From contig DAOUHX010000337.1 of NCBI GenBank assembly GCA_034428395.1, positions 1 to 64,000 of the forward strand: a DNA stretch of 64,000 nucleotides, in the 5' to 3' direction. A program made the translations under genes and the position numbers. Below are positions 9,277-18,627 of the stretch, piece after piece. The notes below the pieces were generated by a model, which was given only the letters and a program-made list of their open reading frames with translations, made no database searches and was not told the origin of the DNA. The stretch comes from Bin5 sp034428395 (GTDB taxonomy: Bacteria; Chloroflexota; Anaerolineae; Caldilineales; Caldilineaceae). Every line of letters begins with the position of its first letter. The first letter of the stretch is position 1.

Positions 9277-11637
9277 TCATGCCTGCGCCTGGGATTGTCG
9301 CCAGATTTTTTCCAGCGCGGTGAAGGCCGGCGCAGGGGGATTGGCCCGTCTGTCATGATTGCGGCCGGTGTTGTAGGTCAGGATAAGCTCCCGGCGGGCG
9401 CGGGTGATTCCGACGTAGAGAAGTCGCAGCCGCTCTGCGGCCACCTCCCTGCGGGCTGCGCGCGTTGCTTGACCATCGGTGAATTCGTCCAGCGTGCCCA
9501 TGTGAAGCTGCTCGGTCTGGGCAAGCGCTTCCGCGGTGAGGTTGAGGCGGTCGCGCACATACCAGCGCTCGCCGCGATAGTAGTCGTCGTCTCCTCCGCC
9601 GGGAAAATCATATTCGCTTAGCGACGTCAGATAGACGCGATCCCATTCCAGGCCCTTGGCCGCGTGCATTGTGGCAATTGTCACCTCGCCGGCGGGCGGG
9701 TTAAACCCAAATGCATCCTCCACGAAATGAAGAAAGCGCCCGCTGTTTTGCCCGATGTCTCTCAATGTTTGCCAGATCTCGTGCAGGCGGAGGTCGGGCC
9801 TGTCGCGAACCAGCCTTGCGAGGTGGACAGCAACGCCGTGCGCCAGAGCCAGTTCCGCCTGCTCCTCGAATAGGTCCTGTCCAAGCGTCAAAATCAGTTC
9901 ATCGACCGGCAACTGTGCGGCCTCGCTCCACCGTCGCAGCTCGGTACGAAACGTCTCAACGACGGTTCGAAAGCCCTGGTAGTCGTCGATCCAGCCGATA
10001 TTGCTGACCCAGTCTTCGCCTGCCGCTGGAAACAGGAATCGCTCCGGATGCCGCAATTGGCCCAGCGCTCTGCCAAATGTTTGCACTGGATTCGGCTCTT
10101 CGGCCCCCGATTGCGGCGTCTCATCTGCGGGGGCTTTGGCTTGCTGCCCTGGGCTGGCGGCACCTGCGGGAGGGGACAAGTAGGCCGCCAAACCGGGATG
10201 CGATCCGACAAGCATTTGGGTGCGCCTGGGCCACCAGACATTCGCCCAGACGTCTTGCATGTGATCTGGTCTGTGAGGTTGACTGACGAAGCGCAACACC
10301 GTTGTCAGGGCATCGATGGCATTGCGCGTAGTGCTGCTCGTGCGCAAAAGAGCGTCGTTGTAGGGAATGGATGCCTGGTCAAAGGTTTTTCGAAAGTCGT
10401 CGCCCCGAAAGTGGTAGGGAACCAGCACGGCAACGGTCTTGTCGGAGTTGTCAGGTAGCCAGCGGTGCAGGCTCCTCTGGATATCTCGTATCTCTTCATC
10501 GGGCGTGCGGGCGCGGGTGTAGAGGTAGACAGATGGGTCACCGGGAGCCGGATTCGCCTGGGGGTCGCCCTTGCCGGTGGGCAGAATATGGGGGAGCGCC
10601 AGCGTCATGTCGGGAGAGAGGAACGGATGCTCCAGTCGCGCCCAATCGATCAGTTGATTTGCCAGATCGATTATAGGCAGTGCGCTCCGCCCGGAGTTCG
10701 GGAGCGGCAGTTCTTTGACGTTCTTGTTGGAAACAAATTGACGCAGGTATTTGGGGTCAGCGCTGGTGAAGGAGGCGTTTATGGACTGATTGGGGTCGCC
10801 GACGCGGACCCAGTTGCCGTGTGCGGCGGTCAGCAGTCTCAGCATCTGTTCTTGAAGGGGGCTGCTGTCCTGAGCCTCGTCCTCGAGGACGTAGGGCCAT
10901 CGCTGCTGCAAGCGGGCGAGGAGGTTTTCGTCGGCTTCAAGCGCCTGCAACGCCAGCAGTATGAGGTCATTGAAGTCGACTCCGCCGCGGACAGCCAGCC
11001 CGCTCTGGTAGTCTTTGTATACTTGCAGGCCGAGCGAGAGCAGCGGCCAGGTACCTGACTGCCGGTTCAAGGCTTTTTCCAGCGCGGCGGCGTCGGTACG
11101 CAGATCCTTCGCCCTGCGAATGACTGCTTCAGCGATATCTTGAGCGAGTTCAGGGAGATGTCGCTTGAGGACGCTTTGATTGCTGAGGTGCTCGGGCTTG
11201 ATCATCCCGCTGAGCACATCAGGATGGGCCTGCAGGTATCTATTGACGGCCTGCCGTCTCATTTCCTGGCTGGTGCGTTCGTCGACAATTTCAAAGCTCT
11301 CGGAAAGGCCGATCAGTCCCGGTCGCTCGCGCACGATGTCGTGGGCCAGACTGTGGAGTGTGCGCACGCGGAAGCCGCCCGGGAGGAGGCGCATGCTTTG
11401 GATGAACTGGTTAATGCGGGCGCGAAAGTTTTCTACTGCTGCGTTGGTGAAGGTGACAACGAGAACCTCACGGTTATCGAGGGGCGCGGAGCCTGCCAGT
11501 CTCTGGACCAGCTGGGCGGCCAGGCGGCTCAGGGTAAAGGTCTTGCCGCTTCCGGGCACTGCGCTGACGCCAAGACGCCCAGCTTCGTAGCGGAGAATCT
11601 CCTCCTGTGCCGGGCGCAGCTTCAGTTCGGCGGCCAT
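9277..11637 (-). CDS. UvrD/PcrA-like superfamily 1A DNA helicase
   Basis: A 786-residue ATP-dependent helicase. Motifs are in order: Q-motif region LRPAQEEIL; motif I AVPGSGKTFTL; motif Ia VVTFTNAAVENFRARI; RTLHSLAHDIV; DFNDLILLALQAL; motif II LEDEAQDSSPLQ (DEAQD instead of the common DEFQD/DEYQD); motif III VRVGDPNQSI; motif V TIATMHAAKGLEWDRVYL; and motif VI LLYVGITRARREL. These enzymes unwind DNA 3' to 5' in repair and replication restart. I see no C-terminal nuclease domain. The ATG at 11637 begins just before the Q-motif; an in-frame GTG at 11691 is possible, and neither start has a good Shine-Dalgarno sequence. Confidence 0.9.
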   Translation of the reverse strand: MAAELKLRPAQEEILRYEAGRLGVSAVPGSGKTFTLSRLAAQLVQRLAGSAPLDNREVLVVTFTNAAVENFRARINQFIQSMRLLPGGFRVRTLHSLAHDIVRERPGLIGLSESFEIVDERTSQEMRRQAVNRYLQAHPDVLSGMIKPEHLSNQSVLKRHLPELAQDIAEAVIRRAKDLRTDAAALEKALNRQSGTWPLLSLGLQVYKDYQSGLAVRGGVDFNDLILLALQALEADENLLARLQQRWPYVLEDEAQDSSPLQEQMLRLLTAAHGNWVRVGDPNQSINASFTSADPKYLRQFVSNKNVKELPLPNSGRSALPIIDLANQLIDWARLEHPFLSPDMTLALPHILPTGKGDPQANPAPGDPSVYLYTRARTPDEEIRDIQRSLHRWLPDNSDKTVAVLVPYHFRGDDFRKTFDQASIPYNDALLRTSSTTRNAIDALTTVLRFVSQPHRPDHMQDVWANVWWPRRTQMLVGSHPGLAAYLSPPAGAASPGQQAKAPADETPQSGAEEPNPVQTFGRALGQLRHPERFLFPAAGEDWVSNIGWIDDYQGFRTVVETFRTELRRWSEAAQLPVDELILTLGQDLFEEQAELALAHGVAVHLARLVRDRPDLRLHEIWQTLRDIGQNSGRFLHFVEDAFGFNPPAGEVTIATMHAAKGLEWDRVYLTSLSEYDFPGGGDDDYYRGERWYVRDRLNLTAEALAQTEQLHMGTLDEFTDGQATRAARREVAAERLRLLYVGITRARRELILTYNTGRNHDRRANPPAPAFTALEKIWRQSQAQA

Positions 11638-11752
11638 GTGATATTGGCAATTGGGTTGGGTAGAGGAGCTGTCCAGAACGGTGAGAATCACCCGCCCAGC
11701 GGCGGCGTTCGGGGCTGAGTGTTCGCTGCAATGGGGTGGAAGAGCGTTGTTG

Positions 11753-12043
11753 TCAGGCCAGCTGGCCGAGCACCCTCAGCACGCCAACAAATTGACCCTT
11801 TGCATCCAGGCTGGCATGGGTGATCAGGGCGGAAGCAGAGCGGCCGTCCTCCAGTTTGACCGTCATTTTGCGGTCGCGGTGGAGTTCGACCATCGTCTTT
11901 GATGCGTTCAAGTTTTCGGTCTGGTAGTAGATTCGAACCCGTTCGCCTGCCGGGTGGTTGTCGCTGTCGAATTCGACGATTCTTATATCATCCAGCACTG
12001 CAACCGGCTCGGTCGTCTGATCCAGGTAGAGCATTGCTTTCAT
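11753..12043 (-). CDS. Small unknown protein
   Basis: A 96-residue soluble protein beginning MKAMLYLDQTTEPVAVLDD. The pattern of short beta-strand-like segments (AVLDDIRIVEF, RVRIYYQT, KMTVKLEDG, GVLRVLGQL) suggests a small all-beta protein. The first 30 residues recall the CooT-type small nickel-protein family, but the second half does not fit it, so I do not assign it. It is preceded by GAAAGG shortly before the ATG. It sits 115 bp upstream of the helicase on the same strand and may share its transcript. Confidence 0.6.
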   Translation of the reverse strand: MKAMLYLDQTTEPVAVLDDIRIVEFDSDNHPAGERVRIYYQTENLNASKTMVELHRDRKMTVKLEDGRSASALITHASLDAKGQFVGVLRVLGQLA

Positions 12044-12325
12044 GGAAAGCCTTTCGCAATTTCGAAGCGAAGCAGTTCAATAGGCTTGCGTTCAAAAGAC
12101 TGAAGAGCACAGGTTTGTCGCACGTAATTCAGGCGTGTGGGCATGCAGGCCGGAGGACCGGCGTGTGCCGCAAGCAGGTCAATTTTAGCAGAAAGGCAAA
12201 GGCCAGAGCAAACCTACGGTCGCACTTCAGGAAACAATCGGGGCAGGGGGAACGAGCCTTCCCACCCGTGGGCGTGGAGGATGACATTCGCTTTGGGATT
12301 TGTCAGCAACGAGTGGGACGCCGGG

Positions 12326-13999
12326 TCAGGAGGGCGTCCAAGCTCTGTCTGCGATTCCTTCAACGTGGGTCTTTACATCAACGACGACCGGTCTTCCCGC
12401 ATTGAAGGCCTGATCAAGTGCACCGGCGAGCTCGCTGTGTTTGTTGACTGTCAGCCCCAAGGCGCCCATTGATTCGGCGATCCTAGCAAAATCTGCGTCC
12501 TCGAACAGCCAGAGCTCGTCGGAGCCGGCGGTGCGCCCTCCGTAAGTATCCTCGACACCGCTCTGTTCCTGATTGAGGGAGTGATTGTTGTTCACGAGTA
12601 TGACAGCGTTTATGCCGCAGCGGACCGCTGTATCGATTTCGGCGAGGTGGTACCAGATTCCGCCATCGCCGGTGAAGCAGAGAACGGGGCGTTCTGGCCG
12701 GGCGCACTTGGCGCCGATCGCTGCGGGCAACCCCCAACCGAGCGAACCTGCGCAGCGGATGTAGTCTTGTCCGGGGTGTTTCAGATCCAACATTGTGCCG
12801 GTCCAGATGCCGGCGTGCCCGGTATCGGAGACAAGTATCGCGTCGGCCGGCAGGTAGTCGGAGAGATCACGGCAGAGGCGTTCGGGGCGCATGGGCAAGA
12901 TGTCTGAGTTGACGTGCTGGGCAACGCTGTCTTTCCAGCCCTGGACCAACTCCTGCACGCGGGCGATCCAGGCTGTACGCGCTGGGGCGGGCGATGCGCT
13001 GTCGATCATCCGCCGCAGGGTGCTCTTGACGTCGCCTTGCAGACCCACTTGGACCGGATAGTTGCGCCCGATTTCCTCCGGGTTGATGTCGAGCTGGATG
13101 ATGGGCGTGCTCTGGGGTGGAATCTGGTAGAAGTGGGTTACCTGCCCGCCGGCATGGCTACCGACAAAGAAGACGAGGTCGGCTTCATGCACTGCTTGAT
13201 TGGAGCAGGCGCGGGAGTATGAGCCGGGCACGCCCACAGCCAGTTCGTGGTCGCTTGGAAACATCGCTTTGGCGTTGAGCGAGGTGGCAACGGGAATGGA
13301 AAGTTTTTGGGCCAGCTCGATCAGTTCGGCGCGGGCATCAGAAGCCGTCACACCGCCGCCGGCGACGATGACCGGACGTTGGGCGCTGCTGAGAAGCTGG
13401 AGCGCGGCCTCGATTTGGGAAGGATCCGCTTCGGGGCGAAAGGGCGGGAGCTTGGTGAAGGCCTCTTCGACGACAACCTCAAGCTCAGCTTCTTCCTCCA
13501 TCACGGCCTGGCCGGCGATCCCTTCCAGCTCGATGTGAGCAGGCCCGGGCGTACCGCTCGTTGCTACGCGAAAGGCCTGGCGGAGGTAGACGGGGAGGTG
13601 CTCGGGCGTGGAGACGTAGGCGCTGTACTTAGAGACAGCTGAGAAGGGATTGACGTGATCGACTTCCTGGTAGGCGTGGCGCTTCTGATTGATGAGAAAC
13701 TCGCGGCCGGTCATGGCAACGACCGGCGCACAGGCCAGATAGGCGTCCTGCAGGCCGGCGGCCAGATTGAGGGCACCGACGGCCTGGGCCATACAAAAGG
13801 CGGGGCCGCGGCTGACCCGAGCGTAGGCGTCGGCCATGTAGGCGGCTGCTTTTTCGCCGTGGGTCTGCACTCGCTTAATGCCAAGCCTTTCCATCTCCAT
13901 TAAGGCGCGCGGGCCGATATAGGGCATGAAGAACACATGGGAGATTCCGTAACCATGAACTGTTTCGGCGACGAAGCGGGCGCCTGTCATGCTTGGCAT
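12326..13999 (-). CDS. Thiamine-pyrophosphate-dependent enzyme, acetolactate synthase-like
   Basis: A 557-residue three-domain TPP enzyme. The N-terminal PYR domain has THGEKAAAYMADAYAR, with the Glu that activates the cofactor, and AVGALNLAAGLQDAYLACAPVV. A central FAD/dihydrooxoacid-synthase-like domain carries RPVIVAGGGVTASDARAEL. The C-terminal PP domain has LCFTGDGGIWYHLAEIDTA to VNNNHSLNQ, the GDG to NN diphosphate/metal motif. Such enzymes decarboxylate 2-oxoacids; the actual substrate is not evident and no regulatory (IlvH-type) subunit gene is adjacent, which argues against a dedicated branched-chain biosynthetic enzyme. I chose the ATG at 13999, preceded by AGGAGAAGAG, over a start 46 codons upstream whose extra residues look non-coding. 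It is divergent from the oxidoreductase gene. Confidence 0.85.
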   Translation of the reverse strand: MPSMTGARFVAETVHGYGISHVFFMPYIGPRALMEMERLGIKRVQTHGEKAAAYMADAYARVSRGPAFCMAQAVGALNLAAGLQDAYLACAPVVAMTGREFLINQKRHAYQEVDHVNPFSAVSKYSAYVSTPEHLPVYLRQAFRVATSGTPGPAHIELEGIAGQAVMEEEAELEVVVEEAFTKLPPFRPEADPSQIEAALQLLSSAQRPVIVAGGGVTASDARAELIELAQKLSIPVATSLNAKAMFPSDHELAVGVPGSYSRACSNQAVHEADLVFFVGSHAGGQVTHFYQIPPQSTPIIQLDINPEEIGRNYPVQVGLQGDVKSTLRRMIDSASPAPARTAWIARVQELVQGWKDSVAQHVNSDILPMRPERLCRDLSDYLPADAILVSDTGHAGIWTGTMLDLKHPGQDYIRCAGSLGWGLPAAIGAKCARPERPVLCFTGDGGIWYHLAEIDTAVRCGINAVILVNNNHSLNQEQSGVEDTYGGRTAGSDELWLFEDADFARIAESMGALGLTVNKHSELAGALDQAFNAGRPVVVDVKTHVEGIADRAWTPS

Positions 14000-14290
14000 G
14001 TTCTCTTCTCCTGATGGACTCGGTGGGCATGCAGAACTGTAGCAGCGTTGACTCTGACAATTCATAACATTTGTTAGGCAACTTTGCAATCCCCAAGGCC
14101 TGAGATTTGCGGTCCCAGACCAGCGGGCGGTGTACATGGAGGTAGTGAGGACAGATCGCAGGGCAGCTCGCAGATGGGAGACCCTTGCCGAGTAGCAACG
14201 GCGGCGCCGGACTGTTGAGCCAGCCAGCCAGACATGCTATGATCGGCGCGAACAGAAGGTTTCGCCAGGGAAATTCGAAAGGAATAGCGT

Positions 14291-15352
14291 GTGTCCAGAA
14301 TGCTTAAAGTCGGTGTTGTCGGGGTCGGCGGCATTGCAAAGGCCCACATGCCCGGATGGGCGGCGTCAGAGGTGGCGGAGGTGGTAGCCGGGTGTGACGT
14401 TTCGGGGGAAGCGCTGGAAAGGTGGGGTGCACTCTACGGCGTTTCCAGCCTGGTGCAAGACCCAGCCGAGCTATTCAGCGACCCGGAAATAGACATTATC
14501 GACGTGTGCACGCCGAATCGCTACCATGCGCCGATTGCCATCGGGGCCCTTGAGGCTGGCAAGCACGTTCTATGCGAAAAACCGCTTGCGCCTACGCCGG
14601 CGGAGATACGGCGGATGATTGAGGCCCGAGACCGGGCGGGAAAGCTGCTCATGACCGCGCAACATTTCCGATTTCGGGGAGATTCCCAGGCGATGAAAGC
14701 TGAAATCGCTACAGGAGCCCTGGGTGAGATCTACCATGCGCGCAGCTGGATGCTGCGCAGGGCCAATCTGCCGGTGCGTCCCGGTTTCATTTACAGGAAG
14801 CACAGCGGCGGCGGACCTACGATCGACGTGGGCGTACACATCCTGGACCTCACACTCTGGATGATGGACAACCCGCGGCCTGTTGCGGTCTCCGGTGTGG
14901 CGAAGGCGCCGCTGGCACTGCGCGAGGGGGCATTCAGCGCCTGGAGACTCGACCCTGTTCCGCAGGATATTGACGTTGAAGACTTTGCTGCCGCGTTTGT
15001 CCGCTTCGACAACGGCGCGACCCTGATTCTGGAGACAAGCTGGCTGCTGCACCACGACACGATGAATGAGGACACGCAGATCTGGCTTTACGGCAGCGAG
15101 GGAGGGTGCCACTGGCCAAGCGCCAAGTTTCTGGAAACGAACTACACGACGAAGCAGTTTTACAACCGGTTCCTGCAGCGAACGCAGGACAAGATGGAGC
15201 CGCATACGCTCGAATGTGTAGCCTTCGCGCAGGCGATTGCCGATGGCGCTCCGTCTCCGGTGCCGGCTGAACAGTCATTGCAGGTCCAGGCGATCCTCGA
15301 TGGGATTTACCGCAGCCAGGCGGAGGGCAAGGAGGTGCGGATTGGGGATTGA
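14291..15352 (+). CDS. Gfo/Idh/MocA-family oxidoreductase
   Basis: A 353-residue NAD(P)-dependent dehydrogenase. The N-terminal Rossmann fold starts LKVGVVGVGGIAKAHMPGW; IIDVCTPNRYHAPIAIGAL and LCEKPLAPTP (the EKP lysine) follow, then HFRFRGDS. The C-terminal alpha/beta domain contains GGGPTIDVGVHILDLTLWMM with the catalytic Asp/His pair of DVGVHILD. Family members oxidise or reduce sugars, inositols and related polyols; substrate is unknown. The GTG at 14291 is favoured by AAAGGA 7 nt upstream; an ATG three codons later is the alternative. It shares a 291-bp divergent control region with the TPP enzyme gene, suggesting possible joint regulation. Confidence 0.9.
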   Translation: MSRMLKVGVVGVGGIAKAHMPGWAASEVAEVVAGCDVSGEALERWGALYGVSSLVQDPAELFSDPEIDIIDVCTPNRYHAPIAIGALEAGKHVLCEKPLAPTPAEIRRMIEARDRAGKLLMTAQHFRFRGDSQAMKAEIATGALGEIYHARSWMLRRANLPVRPGFIYRKHSGGGPTIDVGVHILDLTLWMMDNPRPVAVSGVAKAPLALREGAFSAWRLDPVPQDIDVEDFAAAFVRFDNGATLILETSWLLHHDTMNEDTQIWLYGSEGGCHWPSAKFLETNYTTKQFYNRFLQRTQDKMEPHTLECVAFAQAIADGAPSPVPAEQSLQVQAILDGIYRSQAEGKEVRIGD

Positions 15353-15496
15353 GGGTCTACAGGACGTCGCGGCGCGTGCGGTATTCTCGCCGGCAGCTGC
15401 AACTTTCCGGGCAGGCGTGCGTAGAGTGTTGTCAAGAGCGCCAAACGCATTGGAGAAGAAGAAGGCTTCTCCGCCCTCTGCCCTAAGGAGTAATTC

Positions 15497-16414
15497 ATGA
15501 GCGAGTCAACGCCGAACAAGCCAGCAGAACCGACAGGTCCAGCGGTTCAAGAGAACCCTGCTTCCGTGACAGAGCCAGCGGTTGCGGGAGCGACCATTGC
15601 CGTGGAGACCGTAGAAAGCAGACCCGAGAGCGGTAAGGCCAGCAGTCGGCCGCCTTGCCTATTCCGTCATCCCGAGGAGAAGCTCATCGGGGGTGTCTGC
15701 GGCGGCTTGGGGGACTGTTTCGGCATCGATCCTATTTTTGTGCGGATCCTGTGGGTAGGCTTGACGCTCGGCACTGCGGGCGCGGGTCTTTTCGCCTACG
15801 CTGCTTTATGGCTGCTGCTCCCGGTTGGTACGGCGGGTGAGGGTGAACGCGCCCCGGCCACATTGGAGCTGAACCAGCGGAATGTGGAACGGGCGGGTCT
15901 GCTGCTGGTCGTAGCAGGCGGTGTGTGGCTTCTGGCAAATCTGGGAATACTGCCAGCGCTGTGGGGCATGTTTTGGCTCCTGGTCAGGTTACTCTTCTGG
16001 CCGGCGCTGTTGATTGGAACGGGTCTGCTGCTGCTCAACAGCCGGAAGGCCTGGCGCAGTCGATTTCTTGGCGCGCGTGACCAGGTGCAAGGGAGGACAA
16101 GGAGGGCGTCATCTATGTTCAGTCGCGATTCGGTCAAGAGCGGGCTGCGCAGGGCCAAGGCCAGCATTCCGCTCAAGCGCAGCCGCGAAGACAGGCTGGT
16201 ATTCGGCGTTTGCGGGGCGATTGGCAAGGCAATTGGTTTGGACGCCAACCTGGTCCGGCTGCTTTGGGTCGCTTTCGCCGTAGGCAGTCTAGGCACGCTG
16301 TTGCTGGTGTATGTGCTGGCCGGCTGGATTTTGCCGGAAGAGACGCCGGTGTTGGCGGAGGTCTACAGCCCGGAGCCCCAGGATGTAACCATCATAGACG
16401 GTAGGGTTGGTTAG
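15497..16414 (+). CDS. Membrane protein with two PspC domains
   Basis: A 305-residue membrane protein with two phage-shock-protein-C domains. The first, after a polar N-terminus of about 50 residues, reads KLIGGVCGGLGDCFGIDP, then a hydrophobic helix; the second, near residue 235, reads RLVFGVCGAIGKAIGLDA followed by LAGWILPEE. Between them lie hydrophobic helices around 135-180 and a basic stretch. PspC proteins sit in the cytoplasmic membrane and participate in envelope-stress signalling in the bacteria where they are studied; the role of double-PspC proteins is not established. The start has an excellent AAGGAG 6 nt upstream. A YtxH-like gene follows on the same strand, so the two may form a small envelope-stress unit. 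Confidence 0.85.
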   Translation: MSESTPNKPAEPTGPAVQENPASVTEPAVAGATIAVETVESRPESGKASSRPPCLFRHPEEKLIGGVCGGLGDCFGIDPIFVRILWVGLTLGTAGAGLFAYAALWLLLPVGTAGEGERAPATLELNQRNVERAGLLLVVAGGVWLLANLGILPALWGMFWLLVRLLFWPALLIGTGLLLLNSRKAWRSRFLGARDQVQGRTRRASSMFSRDSVKSGLRRAKASIPLKRSREDRLVFGVCGAIGKAIGLDANLVRLLWVAFAVGSLGTLLLVYVLAGWILPEETPVLAEVYSPEPQDVTIIDGRVG

Positions 16415-16497
16415 GGCCGGGGAAGCGTCGACTCCACTTGGCGAGGCGGTAAGCCGCGCCAGAGTTGCGAGCAGAATCAGCTCTGAAGGAAAGTGCT

Positions 16498-16725
16498 GTG
16501 AGTAAAGCCGAGAGTCTGGTAGTTGGACTGCTTATAGGCGCAGCGATAGGGGCGGCTGCGTCCTACGTTTTCGGGCCGTCGCGCAGAACGACGTTCGACG
16601 CCAGATACCAGTCTCGCTGGGACCGTGCTTTGGCCGAAGGGAAGGAGGCTGAAGTCGCGCGAAAGGCGGCACTGGAGCGGGAGTTGGCAGAGGCGAAACT
16701 TCGCAACACACCAGGACGGCAATGA
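16498..16725 (+). CDS. Small YtxH-like membrane protein
   Basis: A 75-residue protein with one N-terminal hydrophobic helix (SLVVGLLIGAAIGAAASYVF) followed by a charged, helix-rich tail, the layout of YtxH/gas-vesicle-like small stress proteins. The GTG at 16498 is preceded by GAAGGAAA with ideal spacing, so I prefer it over an upstream in-frame start. It lies 83 bp after the double-PspC gene on the same strand. Function is unknown. Confidence 0.65.
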   Translation: MSKAESLVVGLLIGAAIGAAASYVFGPSRRTTFDARYQSRWDRALAEGKEAEVARKAALERELAEAKLRNTPGRQ

Positions 16726-16749
16726 TCTGCCGGCATTTCGGCCCATTGA

Positions 16750-16764
16750 AGCCCTGGCAGGGCT
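16750..16764. terminator. Weak hairpin between convergent genes
   Basis: AGCCC and GGGCT form a 5-bp stem around TGGCA in the 51-bp gap between the YtxH-like gene and mutM. The downstream plus-strand sequence is moderately T-rich (CTCTTATTTCT). A weak bidirectional terminator is possible. Confidence 0.3.
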
Positions 16765-16776
16765 CCACATGATCTC

Positions 16777-17646
16777 TTATTTCTGGCATTCGGGGCAGAA
16801 GTGCGTGCTGCGCTGCGCGAGCACGATACGACTGACGGGCGCATTGCAGTGAAAGCAGGGTTCGCCGCCGCGGCGAAACACTTGGAACTGCTCTTGAAAG
16901 CCGCCCTTGCCCCCTGTCGGCGGCGCATAGTTCTGCAGCGAACTACCCTGGGCCTCTATCCCCGCCTGCAACACATCACGCAGCCCTCGATGAAGCCGCA
17001 TGATCTCCCTGGCGTCCAACTGGCCGCCGGCGCGACGCGGGTCGATACGTGCGCGGAATAGCGCTTCATCGGCGTAGATGTTTCCAACGCCGGCAACGAT
17101 AGACTGGTTGAGCAGCAGAGACTTGATGTTTGCTTTGCGGCGGGCCAGGGCATTCTCAAGAAGCTGCGGCAGGAAATCGGCGTCAAGCGGCTCCGGGCCG
17201 AGCTTGCCGACGACGGCCTCCTCGTCGGTCACCAGCCAGATTCTGCCAAACTTGCGCGTGTCGCGGAAGCGCAACTCTTCGCCAGTTTCCAGTAGAAAGA
17301 TTACGTGTGTGTGCTTGTCCGCAGGGGATATTGGCTGATCTGCGGCGCCCGCGACCTGAGGCTGGCCAAGCTCCTGATCGCGGGCGGCTGGCGCGTGAAT
17401 GCGCAGTTCGCCGGTCATTCGCAGGTGGACGATGAGCGTTTCCCCGCTGTCCAGGCCTAACAGCATGTACTTTCCACGGCGCCGAAAAGAGGCAAAACGC
17501 CGGCCGCGGACCAGGTCGGGAAAGATGGAAGCATCAGGTGCGGCGATGGTGCGGGGCCATCGCACCTCTGCTGTGAGGATCGTCTTTCCGCCGAGCAGGG
17601 GTTTGAGCGCGCGTACGTAGGTTTCGACTTCGGGCAGTTCAGGCAC
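16777..17646 (-). CDS. mutM: Formamidopyrimidine-DNA glycosylase
   Basis: A 289-residue bifunctional base-excision-repair glycosylase/AP lyase that removes 8-oxoguanine and formamidopyrimidines. It starts MPELPEVETYVRAL, so the catalytic Pro2 and Glu3 are present after Met removal. RRRGKYMLLGL supplies the conserved Lys, NQSIVAGVGNIYADE is the helix-two-turn-helix, and the C-terminus carries a CxxC-x16-CxxC zinc finger (CFHCNAP to FCPECQK). An Ala/Gln-rich insertion of about 20 residues after HLRMTGELRIHAP is unusual. Its start overlaps the end of the anti-sigma-factor gene by 8 bp, so it appears translationally coupled to the sigma/anti-sigma unit, which may put it under stress control. Confidence 0.96.
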   Translation of the reverse strand: MPELPEVETYVRALKPLLGGKTILTAEVRWPRTIAAPDASIFPDLVRGRRFASFRRRGKYMLLGLDSGETLIVHLRMTGELRIHAPAARDQELGQPQVAGAADQPISPADKHTHVIFLLETGEELRFRDTRKFGRIWLVTDEEAVVGKLGPEPLDADFLPQLLENALARRKANIKSLLLNQSIVAGVGNIYADEALFRARIDPRRAGGQLDAREIMRLHRGLRDVLQAGIEAQGSSLQNYAPPTGGKGGFQEQFQVFRRGGEPCFHCNAPVSRIVLAQRSTHFCPECQK

Positions 17647-18493
17647 TGCTGCTTCGGGGTCTACGCCGGCTGAGCAGCCAGAACGCGATTACGGCCAAGA
17701 CCAGGACAACGCGAGCGGACCTCAGCAGGGAGCGCGGCGAAAACCATGTGTTCTCCGTTGTCGGAGGTTCCAAGGTGATAGGCGGAGTCGAGACGGCCGA
17801 GGGCTGCGTAGGCTGAGGCGTGGTTTGGATTGCCTTCGTGCCGGTTTGGTTGCCGGTCTCTGCCGTGCCTTGTGTGGAAACCTCTTCGCTCTCCTGGTCC
17901 GAGCGGCTATTCCCAGTGGACAAGACTCCAATGTCGCCTTCTGTTTGTTCCTCGCGAACGGCGGTACCGCTGCCTCCGCTGGTTGAGGCTGTTCCTCCCA
18001 CGAGCGTCACCTGGATTTGCGGCGTTGCGGACTGGGCGGACTGCTGATCGCTACCGGTCGCGAGGGTATCGACCTGGGGCTGTGGCAGTGAGATATCGGC
18101 AACGACAACCATCAGCAACAGGACAGCCGCGGCCATCGCCGCGTTGCGATAGAGCGGGTTTCCGCCAGCCAGATAATCAAGAATGCGCTGCCATGGGGAC
18201 TCAGGGGGGGGTTCTTGGACGCCGGCCGCGGGGGAGGGGTTCGACCGTGCGCGGCGTGCTTGCAGAACGTCCTCGACTTGGCTTTCGGCCAGGACAAAGG
18301 AGCGAGGCAGTGCCGCTTTCGGCATCTCGCGCAGCAGTTCTACGGTCCGGCGCAGGGACTCCACTTCCCAGGCGACCTGCTCGCTGGCGGCCATAGCCGT
18401 CTCGACCTGAAGTCGTTCCTCGGCTGTGACGTCGCCGTCTACATAGGCCGCGATCAGTTCTTCGTCGATCGAATGTGAGAGCTGTGCAGACAT
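17639..18493 (-). CDS. Putative membrane anti-sigma factor
   Basis: A 284-residue protein directly downstream of an ECF sigma gene. Residues 1-60 are helical and acidic (DEELIAAYVDGDVTAEERLQ) like anti-sigma N-terminal domains, but the HxxxCxxC zinc motif of the ZAS class is absent. A transmembrane helix lies at about 115-135, then some 125 residues of Ser/Thr/Gln/Pro-rich linker, then a second helix (RVVLVLAVIAFWLLS) just before a basic tail. The expected role is to hold the sigma factor at the membrane until a signal arrives. The two-helix topology and low-complexity extracytoplasmic loop are unusual. The gene overlaps mutM by 8 bp. Confidence 0.75.
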   Translation of the reverse strand: MSAQLSHSIDEELIAAYVDGDVTAEERLQVETAMAASEQVAWEVESLRRTVELLREMPKAALPRSFVLAESQVEDVLQARRARSNPSPAAGVQEPPPESPWQRILDYLAGGNPLYRNAAMAAAVLLLMVVVADISLPQPQVDTLATGSDQQSAQSATPQIQVTLVGGTASTSGGSGTAVREEQTEGDIGVLSTGNSRSDQESEEVSTQGTAETGNQTGTKAIQTTPQPTQPSAVSTPPITLEPPTTENTWFSPRSLLRSARVVLVLAVIAFWLLSRRRPRSSSA

Positions 18494-18627
18494 GGTCTAT
18501 GACTCTGAAGTACCACTGGTCTTCTCAAGCAAGTTCGCAGACGGACCGCGTCCGGTTTGCCCGCTTCTGCGGTCCCTTTCGGGCTGCATTTTCCAATCTG
18601 GAATCTGGGCCGGTGAATGCAATTCCC

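Noticed and set aside
11753..12043. CooT-family nickel protein
   Set aside because: Only the first 30 residues resemble it; the protein is longer and the second half does not match.
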